From Bacteroidales bacterium (GTDB taxonomy: Bacteria > Bacteroidota > Bacteroidia > Bacteroidales > Paludibacteraceae): a DNA stretch of 63,246 nucleotides. The notes beneath the pieces were generated by a model that was given only the letters and a program-made list of their open reading frames with translations, was not told the DNA's origin and did no database searches. The translations under genes were made by a program, and so were the position numbers. The DNA lies in NCBI GenBank assembly GCA_012518275.1, contig JAAYSS010000134.1, positions 1 to 63,246 on the forward strand, written 5' to 3'. This document shows positions 44,407 to 52,933 of this stretch, piece after piece. Numbering within the stretch: the first letter of the stretch is position 1; every line of letters starts with the position of its first letter.

Positions 44407-46833
44407 TCAGTGCCTTACGATTACAGGAGTGGAATAAACACCTTCATTGAACCTTATTTTCAATAAATACGTTCCGACTGGAATATCATCCACAAGCAAA
44501 TAATCGTATTCGCTTGAACGAATTAATTTTCCATTCAATGCGTAAAGTTGCATTTCTTCCACAATCTGATGCGGGCCTTTTGACACTCGAATAATATCTT
44601 TAGCCGGGTTCGGATAAATTGTCACATCTTCCAGTTTATGGGATATGACTGACGTAATCGGCTCTCCGTAAAGGAGTAAGTTATCTATGAAAATACTACC
44701 CGACTCTGAAAGAGGAGCAGACCGCTGAACAAGTTTGTAACCCGTTAATCTATAAGTAGTCTTTGGTAATAAAACACTTAAATCTGCTTCTGCAAATTTC
44801 CACCCTCCATAATGAATGCTATCCAACAGAACCTCTTTTGTATCTGTTTCTGATTCAAACAGAAGATACATCTCATTGCCTGACATGTCACCGTAGATAT
44901 GAAGACCAACCGTAGAGTCATTGGTGGCTTCAAAGACTGAATCAACAATTTTATAAACAACACTGCCACCTTCTGATGAACTAAAAGTATATTTCAGGTT
45001 ATTGCTATAAGAACCAAATAGTTTCTTAGCAGAAGATCTGGTTACGGAAGCTTTGGTTACATTAACGCTCTGAGCTTCATCATATGAGAGCTTATCGCTT
45101 GTTTCATACGTTTCAACTACTGTTTTATCCGTTATCCTTTCATCGGAAGCAGTGAAGGAGAACAGCAATGTATCTGTTAAGAAAACTCCATCAATGTCTT
45201 TTATTCCTTTCGCTATGCTGACATAGTACTGTTTGCCGGGTACTAAATCCTCTCCCAACATAAACGAAGTTGAACCCATAGGAGCAGGTACTTTGTTATG
45301 CAACAAGGATCTCCTATTTTTCTTTAACATATTACCGTCCATGTCATAAACTTGAACTCCATCTATCAGTTCAGCTGTCATCAATTCTTTATCGAAAACG
45401 AATGTAAATGTCGGCTTTTTATAATCAACATTTGTTTCATTATCAAGCGGATAAGAAGCCAATAAACGAAGTCGGTTTCTATCGGTTGTTTTGAATTGGA
45501 ACGTAAAATCTTCTTCCATTGACAAGCCGTCGAAATGCTTCAATGTTTTGTCTAATACAACCGTATAAACCGTAGATATATCGAGAGGCTCGTTTGGTAT
45601 AAACTCCATCACGAAGTTTGATTCCTTAAATTCAAACTTCCCTTCTACTGCCGGTGAAATTGAGAATGCTTGCTTTGCACTTTCAGCATCAACATCCCAG
45701 TTGAACTTGAACTTAATTGTAGAACTTGCAAGCATAACCGTGTCCGAAGTTAGCGCATGTGGAGAATACTCTACTACCTCAGGCGGAGTATTACGAATTA
45801 AATTTATCCGAGTATCATCATAACTGATGGTATTAGCTTCAACTGTCATCTTAAAAGTTCGGCTATGATATCCTTTAGCCGATACTTCCAAGGTGTATTC
45901 ACCGGGTTCTAGATTTTTAAACACATATATCCCATTGTTCAAAGTATCGGTTGTGTAGGTCAAGTCTTTTTCAATCAGCTTAACAGTTGCACCATTTATA
46001 GGCTTAAACAAATCATGTGAATTAGATATTTTTTTATACGGTGCCGGATTTTCGATAAATTTATCTCTCACAGAACCAGCAATAATACCGTGTGGAATAG
46101 TTTCCGACTTAAAATAATCAGCTATTGATTTAAAGAAATTCCAAGCTTCCAAATATTTATAATCCATATTCATAAGACGATAAGTTTCTGGGATATAATC
46201 GTGCATGGATCCTTCTGAAAGTACAGTCGGCACAGTAACTCCTCTGAGCACTCCGTAACCGTTGGGCCATCCGAACCACTGGGATGCAGCGGTTTTATCT
46301 CCACGTAATGTATAAGGGTGCGCCCATGGAGTAAGCTTATTCATGTATAAATTCTTAGCTATCACTTCGCTTATCGCACGGCTTTTACGCTCCACCTCCG
46401 GAGACGGCTGTGTCGGATAAATCTTAGTATCATTAAGATCTCTGCCGGCATAAAGCATTAAAATATGATTTGCTAAACCACCAGCATTGCTATGAATAGA
46501 TAGTAGAAGATCCGCATTGAATTCATTTCCTGAACGTACAATTTGCGAAAGTGGCAAATCATCTTCTGTAGTATTAGTAACCCTCGAAATAGCTGTGGAA
46601 GCACCATGCGAATCGAGCATTTCTTTCAAATACAATCCTTTATGTAAGTTGCTGCTAGACTCCCAAAATCCGTTCGGATCTCCTGATTTAAATGGGGGTA
46701 TCACCACATTTCTATCATTAGCATCATATCCACCATGCCCCGGATTGATGTAAATTCTAACTCCAGACAAATCTTGTGCTATCAAATTTAAAGAAAACAC
46801 AAGCAACAATATAGGCAATAATATTTTTTTCAT
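44407..46833 (-). CDS. T9SS-secreted N-acetylmuramoyl-L-alanine amidase
   Basis: Protein of 808 aa with a signal peptide (about residues 1-19). The Amidase_3 domain (about 23-240) keeps all key residues: NPGHGGYD (first His), the Glu in FWESSSNLHK, SIHSNAGG (second His) and the catalytic Glu in VLSEGSMHD. It removes stem peptides from peptidoglycan. A CarboxypepD_reg-like module (about 275-340) and two Big_5-like Ig modules (about 350-560) follow. The C-terminus (about 735-808) has the T9SS type A sorting signature YPNPAKDIIRVS...GTYLLKI. It is the last gene of the minus-strand set, 12 bases after the PD40 gene. Confidence 0.9.
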   Translation of the reverse strand: MKKILLPILLLVFSLNLIAQDLSGVRIYINPGHGGYDANDRNVVIPPFKSGDPNGFWESSSNLHKGLYLKEMLDSHGASTAISRVTNTTEDDLPLSQIVRSGNEFNADLLLSIHSNAGGLANHILMLYAGRDLNDTKIYPTQPSPEVERKSRAISEVIAKNLYMNKLTPWAHPYTLRGDKTAASQWFGWPNGYGVLRGVTVPTVLSEGSMHDYIPETYRLMNMDYKYLEAWNFFKSIADYFKSETIPHGIIAGSVRDKFIENPAPYKKISNSHDLFKPINGATVKLIEKDLTYTTDTLNNGIYVFKNLEPGEYTLEVSAKGYHSRTFKMTVEANTISYDDTRINLIRNTPPEVVEYSPHALTSDTVMLASSTIKFKFNWDVDAESAKQAFSISPAVEGKFEFKESNFVMEFIPNEPLDISTVYTVVLDKTLKHFDGLSMEEDFTFQFKTTDRNRLRLLASYPLDNETNVDYKKPTFTFVFDKELMTAELIDGVQVYDMDGNMLKKNRRSLLHNKVPAPMGSTSFMLGEDLVPGKQYYVSIAKGIKDIDGVFLTDTLLFSFTASDERITDKTVVETYETSDKLSYDEAQSVNVTKASVTRSSAKKLFGSYSNNLKYTFSSSEGGSVVYKIVDSVFEATNDSTVGLHIYGDMSGNEMYLLFESETDTKEVLLDSIHYGGWKFAEADLSVLLPKTTYRLTGYKLVQRSAPLSESGSIFIDNLLLYGEPITSVISHKLEDVTIYPNPAKDIIRVSKGPHQIVEEMQLYALNGKLIRSSEYDYLLVDDIPVGTYLLKIRFNEGVYSTPVIVRH

Positions 46834-46845
46834 TTTATAAAATGT

Positions 46846-47757
46846 TTAGTTGATGGTTAGTTCAGAAACAACTAATTTTCCATCCATTGTGTTATAAAGA
46901 ATTTTTCCGGCTTTTGAAGATGCTGATGGATACATAGCAATATGCTCATCACTGCTTATCTGTTTTTTCACTTTTCCATCCAGCGAAATCAGAATTACGG
47001 AAGATGATGTGATAACATGCCCATCATCTTTGTCTTGCATCCCCACTACCATTTCATCGTTATACCAAACAGGCGCATTCAAATATCCCAATTTAGCAAT
47101 CACTTTTCCTTTTAAGTCACATACAAACGTTCCTTTCCCGACAGCTGTAAACAAAATTTTGGAATTATCCGGCGAAAGAGAGGCCCAAATATAATTTATA
47201 TTTTCACCTTCAATCGGCTTCAACTCTGTCCGTTTACCGTTAGAATAAACATAAATTTTTAAGTTTTCAGAGCTTACATACACGGGAATAGCTGCTTTAG
47301 TACGTCCAAATGTAGTTTTATAAAGACGATTATTCGCTTGTACAATAGCTCCGTTGTGATAGCTACGAGCTGTTCGTAAGTTTCGTTGAGGTTTTATCAT
47401 TCTGGCCTGTCTTCCTGTTCTCAAATCGTAACTTTCTAGTGCGTCAAATCTTCTTCCACGCTCGTAACTTGTATTTCGGAAGAAAACTTTTGAATTATCG
47501 TTGCTGAAAACAGGGTCATAACCCGAATTTTGAACACTTGATATGTTTTTTTCTTCTTTCGTCTCAAAATCATAGAGATACAATCCATTGTACCCTTCAG
47601 TTGAATACAACAACATTGTTCCATCCTCACTTAATACCGGATAGAAAGCTGTTTTAGTACTGTTTATAGGTAATTCATACTGAGATTTTACTTGAATATT
47701 CTGTGCTTGCGCAACAAGGCCAATGGCCAACAAGAGTGTGATAAATTTTAGTTTCAT
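46846..47757 (-). CDS. Secreted PD40/TolB-like beta-propeller protein
   Basis: Protein of 303 aa with a signal peptide (about residues 1-18) and recurring PD40 blades (LSEDGTMLLYST, FSNDNSKVFFRN, LSPDNSKILFTA, SSKAGKILYNT). No lipobox and no T9SS tail are seen, so it should stay in the periplasm. It sits 7 bases after one NAGPA gene and 12 bases before the amidase gene, a tight operon. Propellers of this kind usually bind proteins or glycans; a scaffold or sensor role is a guess. Confidence 0.8.
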   Translation of the reverse strand: MKLKFITLLLAIGLVAQAQNIQVKSQYELPINSTKTAFYPVLSEDGTMLLYSTEGYNGLYLYDFETKEEKNISSVQNSGYDPVFSNDNSKVFFRNTSYERGRRFDALESYDLRTGRQARMIKPQRNLRTARSYHNGAIVQANNRLYKTTFGRTKAAIPVYVSSENLKIYVYSNGKRTELKPIEGENINYIWASLSPDNSKILFTAVGKGTFVCDLKGKVIAKLGYLNAPVWYNDEMVVGMQDKDDGHVITSSSVILISLDGKVKKQISSDEHIAMYPSASSKAGKILYNTMDGKLVVSELTIN

Positions 47758-47764
47758 AACAATT

Positions 47765-50254
47765 TTATTTTACAATTAATTTTACTGTTTGACTTTGATT
47801 ATCTGCTTTCAGTTCCAAAAGATAAGTTCCACTTGTCACTTTTATAGGCAACTGCACAGCATTTGAATTTATTTTCTCAAAACTTTCAGCATATATCTGC
47901 TTACCGGTTAAATCGTACAAAAGAATTTTCAAATCCTTATATTTATTAGTAGCTTCATTTAGTTGAATAGTCAACAAATTATTTTTAGACATCGGATTTG
48001 GATAAACTTTAAATAGATTGGTTTTTAGTGTCGGAAGATAGTTTACTTCACAATCTTTATAGCAAAGTGTGATTTCTTTTATTGCCAATGTATAAGGTTT
48101 TGCTGCCACCATATCGGATGCATCTAAATAGAATTTAACATTGTCAAATTTTATCGGATAGATTGCTCTGTCGTTGACATCAAAATATTGGTCAATCGGG
48201 ATATCTAATGAGAAATCAGCATTCTGTTTGAATGCTGTCAAATCTAATATCACTTTATTATCCAAATTATCTCTAAGGGTAAAGATAGCTTTTGAAATAC
48301 CCATATCACCAATATTCATAACCAGTTTTACCGTATCCGGCAAACCATAAAATGTTTTTTCATTGGTAAGGGTAATGAATGGAGCACGCCCAATTGAGTA
48401 AACAAAGTTAACTGCCGAACCTGTATCCCATTCTTGAGGCAGATTCTCCGTATTAAGCTTTGCCCCCAAGAAAGATGATGCAGTAAGTTTCCAATCGGAG
48501 GTTATCAGGCTGTCGCCTATAATTTGAGGTGCAGGCGGGTTTTGTACAATAATTTTTATATCATCCGAGATATCATTTATCGTTCCGATTACTACAGTAG
48601 AACCGTTTTTAACTCCTTTTACCACTCCGCTTTCCACCGAAGCAATTGATTCGTCATCTGCTATCCAGTCAAACGCAACCGGTGAAATCAAACTTTCGCC
48701 GGCACTCGTGGAAGCTATAATTTCCACAAGATAATCGCGTCTATTATCGACCAGCACTGAATCCAAACGCGTTCTCATGCCAGAAACCGGCAACAAGATT
48801 ACATCCATTTTTGCTATAGCGGTACCGTTGTAAGTTGCTGTAATCTGTCCGGACTCAGTCCCGTTCGCAATAAACTTGTTGCCTACTATCTCTCCCAATG
48901 ATTTTGGACAAGTCAGCACAACACCCTGTAAATCATCATCAAGAAGTTTTCCATATTGATTATAGGCATAAAACTGAGGAATGTGTTCACCGTATCTCGG
49001 AAGTTGAAGCTTTGGTTTATGAGGTTTTATATAGTTCACCTCTGCATCTTCCGGTGCTGTTGAAATAACTAAAACTCCATTACCTACAGCACGTTCAGTT
49101 ACCCCCGAAGGAGAATTTACTATCTTCTGATTATTAACAAACATGACCGAAGAACCTCCGCCGTCTAAGTTTACGGCATTCCAGGCACCAACGGCTTTAA
49201 ATAATTCACCGAAAGGGAGTAAATCGAGTCCGGCAGAAGCTCCTGAACGTCCGTCTGCCACCACCATAAACACCCTTGTGCTGTCTTGTGAAAAACCCAT
49301 TCCTGTCCGCGGATGTTTGCCCGAAGCCGCTGTTTTTGCTTCATGCTGTGGTTGACCGTATTTAAGGACAATACAATCACTTCCCCCTACTTGTTCTTTA
49401 AAGTCCAAAAGTTCATTAGGTGTAGTTCTTAGCTGTGTTCGAAAAGCCATGGTTACTTCCGAACCCACAGTGAGGCCTTTTAGAAACGCGGATGCTCCAT
49501 CGCGTCCATGGAGTACAGCTTTCCCCGCAGGAATAGGAGTTGCACCGGTATTATCTTTCACACTTTCTACAATACACGTTATTGTATCATTTGCGCCAAC
49601 TTGTAGCCTGCCGCCATCTTTCGGACGAATTACAACTTTCGTACCTTCGGGAATTGCACTTGTATATGTTCCGAACTTATCGGTATAAAGCGTCAGAAAA
49701 TCAGTAGCGTTAGGTTCCCACTCTAATCTGAGCATATTGACAGTGTGAATTCGGGTTTTGTCCTCTCCACTAATAAGGTCTGCCCTGAAATTTATCCTAT
49801 CAACATACGGTTTTTTATTTTTTCCTAAAATAAATGACGCACGCCCCGTTGGGTTGGCTATCATTTCGCCATTCAGAAACTGTCCACTCCGAGGGATTCC
49901 ATTTTCAATCACATCTTGATAGAAGTAAAAATCACCGTTTGTACCTCCCACCACTTCATGTCCCGGTCTATCTTTACGCCGTGCCATACTTGTGGGACGC
50001 TCTTGTGCAACTGCTTTATCGCCGGCTTTTACCGTTTCAATCATATTATATGGATTCTTCAAATCCACTTCCATTACTTGAAAATTAAGCGGATATTCCG
50101 GTAAGCGATAAGAAGAATGATACACTCCCGGACCTATTTGCATCTGGTATAGAAGCGTATCTACGGTGTAATTCTTCCCGTCTATCGTTATTCCTTGTGA
50201 ATATACCGATGCAAAGAAAAATATAAAGAACGAAACAAAAATAATCTTTTTCAT
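47765..50254 (-). CDS. T9SS-secreted phosphodiester glycosidase (DUF2233/NAGPA), copy 1
   Basis: Protein of 829 aa with a signal peptide (about residues 1-19). The NAGPA domain (about 60-395) shows GGTNGDFYFY, the GMGFSQDSTRVFMVVADGRS block and NLDGGGSS, the conserved motifs of the family that includes the human mannose-6-phosphate uncovering enzyme. These enzymes split sugar-1-phosphodiester bonds. An Ig-like Big_2 region follows (about 480-575), then a beta-sandwich of binding-module type (about 585-740) and a T9SS sorting domain (VYPNPMSKNN...GTYLLELK). It is closely related over its full length to the next gene upstream. Confidence 0.88.
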   Translation of the reverse strand: MKKIIFVSFFIFFFASVYSQGITIDGKNYTVDTLLYQMQIGPGVYHSSYRLPEYPLNFQVMEVDLKNPYNMIETVKAGDKAVAQERPTSMARRKDRPGHEVVGGTNGDFYFYQDVIENGIPRSGQFLNGEMIANPTGRASFILGKNKKPYVDRINFRADLISGEDKTRIHTVNMLRLEWEPNATDFLTLYTDKFGTYTSAIPEGTKVVIRPKDGGRLQVGANDTITCIVESVKDNTGATPIPAGKAVLHGRDGASAFLKGLTVGSEVTMAFRTQLRTTPNELLDFKEQVGGSDCIVLKYGQPQHEAKTAASGKHPRTGMGFSQDSTRVFMVVADGRSGASAGLDLLPFGELFKAVGAWNAVNLDGGGSSVMFVNNQKIVNSPSGVTERAVGNGVLVISTAPEDAEVNYIKPHKPKLQLPRYGEHIPQFYAYNQYGKLLDDDLQGVVLTCPKSLGEIVGNKFIANGTESGQITATYNGTAIAKMDVILLPVSGMRTRLDSVLVDNRRDYLVEIIASTSAGESLISPVAFDWIADDESIASVESGVVKGVKNGSTVVIGTINDISDDIKIIVQNPPAPQIIGDSLITSDWKLTASSFLGAKLNTENLPQEWDTGSAVNFVYSIGRAPFITLTNEKTFYGLPDTVKLVMNIGDMGISKAIFTLRDNLDNKVILDLTAFKQNADFSLDIPIDQYFDVNDRAIYPIKFDNVKFYLDASDMVAAKPYTLAIKEITLCYKDCEVNYLPTLKTNLFKVYPNPMSKNNLLTIQLNEATNKYKDLKILLYDLTGKQIYAESFEKINSNAVQLPIKVTSGTYLLELKADNQSQTVKLIVK

Positions 50255-50329
50255 AACAGCTATACTAATGACCCCATCATACGAAAATTAAACAACACAA
50301 ATTCACCACTTTATCAGTCATCATCAAGG

Positions 50330-52789
50330 TTATCGTACCACTATTTTCAGAGTTTGATTTCTATTACCGTTAGTTAGTTGCATTAAATAAGTACCGGTTT
50401 CAACACCTGATAACGAAAATGAGAAAGTGTTACTTTGAATATTTGCAAGTTTCAGAGTCTTGATTTGTTTCCCGCTTAAATCAAATAAGCGTAAATGCAC
50501 ATCATCTCCTAAGTTAGTTTCCGGTAAACGTATAATTAATTCATTACCCTTACCGACGGGATTGGGATAAACTCCAAAAAGAGCGGAGTTTTTATGACGT
50601 ATTCCACTAATCTCAATATCCTTGTAAGCCAGTGCAATCTCTTTAATGCCTAAAGAATAGCTCTTACCTACCGTCATTTCGTCTGTGTTGAGGTAAAATT
50701 TCACATTGTCAAAAGAAATGGGATAAATGGCTCTGTCATTAACATTAAACAACTGATCAACAGGTATATTCAATGTAATGTCTTGATTCTTTTCAAAATC
50801 ATTAAATTCTATCGAGGAAGATTCTGATAAATTATTTTTGAATGTAAATATCGCTCTAGAAAGAGCAACATCTCCCACATTCATGGTTACCTTAATAGTA
50901 TCCGGAAGCCCGTAAAACTCTTTTTTATGGGTAAGGTTCATGAAAGGTGCACGTCCTATATTATATACAAAATTAATTGCTGAACCTGTATTCCAATGCG
51001 CCGGAAGATTATCGGTATTCAAATTAGCTTTTAAGAATCTTGAGGCATTCAATTTCCATTCATCATTTTTGAGGCTATCCCCTATAATAACAGCTGCTGA
51101 AGGAATTTCCACATTAATAGTAATTTGATCTGAGACATCATTAATTTTTCCGGTTAAAACAGTTGAACCATTTTTCAATGCTTTTACCACCCCATTTTCC
51201 ACAGTACAAATTTCAGAATTTTCAACCTCCCAAGTAAAAGCAGAAGGAGCGATTAGCGCATCACCAGCAGATGTAGTGGCTAATACTTCAATCGGATAAT
51301 CACGTCTGTTATCTGTCAATATAGAATCAAGTCGAATTTTTATCCCGGAAACAGGTAAAAAATCGATATTAATCTTAGTTGCCACACTTCCGTTGTATGT
51401 AGCCGTTATTTGTCCGGATGTATTACCGGTTGCAATAAATTTATTTCCTTCTATCTTCCCAAGCGAAGCTGGACATGTAAGAACAACATCTTGTAAATCA
51501 GAACTTAAAAGCACTCCATATTGATTATAAGCATAAAATTTTGGAGAATATTCACCCAAATATGGCAACTGATAAGTTGATTCATGAGGTTTTATGATTG
51601 CTACATTATTATCTGTCGGTGCGGTAGAAACCACAAAAATACTGTTTGATGTTGCACGCTCTCCACCCGGGTCGCTATTTTTATTTACAGGTCCGTCATA
51701 CTCAGCGATGTACATGCAACTGGATCCTCCACCGTCCATATTGAATGCTGTATAAGCACCTGCACTCTTCATCAATTCTGCAAGATCCCTGGTGCTAACT
51801 CCCGCCGAAACTCCCCTACCATCCACAACACAAAAAATCAAAGAATCTCTATTCTGAGTATAACCCAATCCGGTACGAGGATGACGGTCTGCCCAAACTC
51901 CTTCGGTAGCAACAACACCATCTTTTAGCATAATAGTACGGCCATCTCCACCGGTCATTACTTGAAAGTTAGACGTATTGTTATTATTTATAGATATACC
52001 TAAATTAAATTCTATTTCATCATTCTCTTTTAATTTGTTCAAATTCGCTTGTGCTATCCCATGTCCTGACAATACGGCTTTCCCTTTAGGTATAGCCATA
52101 CTTCCCACTCCTTTTTCCACTTTTAATACTCGGGCCCTCAAGGTCTTATTTGTTCCCCAGGTGTAACCATCAAGAAGTTCGATAAGCGCTTCTGTGCCAT
52201 ACTTATTGGTTCGTGTGTACTTTCCGTTATACTGATTGTACAACAACAGTTGATCTTCGCCCCTTAAGTGATTCAAACTATTTATCACCCATTCTTCATC
52301 GTTAAATTTCAATAAACCGGAATAAGAAGCTAAACCAATTTCAGGTCTTTTCATATCATCTAACAGAAATACCTTTCGATTGCTTTTAGGAATTTTAGTT
52401 ATTTCACCGCCAATCATATGCCCCCCACCGGGATAGCCAACATAACCAGTTGTGCTATAAAAATCGCCGTTAGTTCCTGCAAAATATTGAGCCCCTTCTC
52501 TGGATTTTCTTTTGGCCACCGCAGATGGTCTCTCTCCGGTGTAAATTGAATCATGCCCCAAAGCGGTATGAATCTGGATGTGTTGATTTTTCAGATCCGT
52601 TTTCAGAAAATAAACATCTAATCGGTTATTCCCCATTAATCGCAAAGAGACATAGTGAGTACCTGGTCCTACTTGATGATTTTCAAGCGTATCAACAGTG
52701 TAACTTACTCCACTTAACATAAGGTTTTGTGCAGAGAGAATAGTTAGAAAAGAAAGAAGAAAAATAAAGGAAAGTATTAGTTTTTTCAT
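50330..52789 (-). CDS. T9SS-secreted phosphodiester glycosidase (DUF2233/NAGPA), copy 2
   Basis: Protein of 819 aa, a tandem paralogue of the gene at 47765-50254 with the same order: signal peptide, NAGPA domain (GTNGDFYST, TGLGYTQNRDSLIFCVVDGR, NMDGGGSS), Big_2-like region, beta-sandwich and T9SS domain (VYPNPVGKGN...GTYLMQLT). Identity is clearly higher in the C-terminal half than in the catalytic half, which may mean different sugar specificity. It is the first gene after a terminator at 52874-52905 and so probably starts its own transcript. Confidence 0.88.
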   Translation of the reverse strand: MKKLILSFIFLLSFLTILSAQNLMLSGVSYTVDTLENHQVGPGTHYVSLRLMGNNRLDVYFLKTDLKNQHIQIHTALGHDSIYTGERPSAVAKRKSREGAQYFAGTNGDFYSTTGYVGYPGGGHMIGGEITKIPKSNRKVFLLDDMKRPEIGLASYSGLLKFNDEEWVINSLNHLRGEDQLLLYNQYNGKYTRTNKYGTEALIELLDGYTWGTNKTLRARVLKVEKGVGSMAIPKGKAVLSGHGIAQANLNKLKENDEIEFNLGISINNNNTSNFQVMTGGDGRTIMLKDGVVATEGVWADRHPRTGLGYTQNRDSLIFCVVDGRGVSAGVSTRDLAELMKSAGAYTAFNMDGGGSSCMYIAEYDGPVNKNSDPGGERATSNSIFVVSTAPTDNNVAIIKPHESTYQLPYLGEYSPKFYAYNQYGVLLSSDLQDVVLTCPASLGKIEGNKFIATGNTSGQITATYNGSVATKINIDFLPVSGIKIRLDSILTDNRRDYPIEVLATTSAGDALIAPSAFTWEVENSEICTVENGVVKALKNGSTVLTGKINDVSDQITINVEIPSAAVIIGDSLKNDEWKLNASRFLKANLNTDNLPAHWNTGSAINFVYNIGRAPFMNLTHKKEFYGLPDTIKVTMNVGDVALSRAIFTFKNNLSESSSIEFNDFEKNQDITLNIPVDQLFNVNDRAIYPISFDNVKFYLNTDEMTVGKSYSLGIKEIALAYKDIEISGIRHKNSALFGVYPNPVGKGNELIIRLPETNLGDDVHLRLFDLSGKQIKTLKLANIQSNTFSFSLSGVETGTYLMQLTNGNRNQTLKIVVR

Positions 52790-52873
52790 TTTATTGAATT
52801 TTTTAATAGAAAAATAGATGAACTGAAGTTTTACAAGTTCTAACGGATTAGAATGTTCGTTCTCTAAATAAAC

Positions 52874-52905
52874 AAAAAAGGCGGCGGAAATACCACCGCC
52901 TTTTT
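52874..52905 (-). terminator. Strong terminator splitting the surface locus
   Basis: AAAAAGGCGG and CCGCCTTTTT form a GC-rich stem with a T run after the stop codon at 52934. It separates the upstream hydrolase genes from the NAGPA-amidase operon. Confidence 0.9.
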
Positions 52906-52933
52906 ATCAAAGGATTTATAATAATAACAGTTA

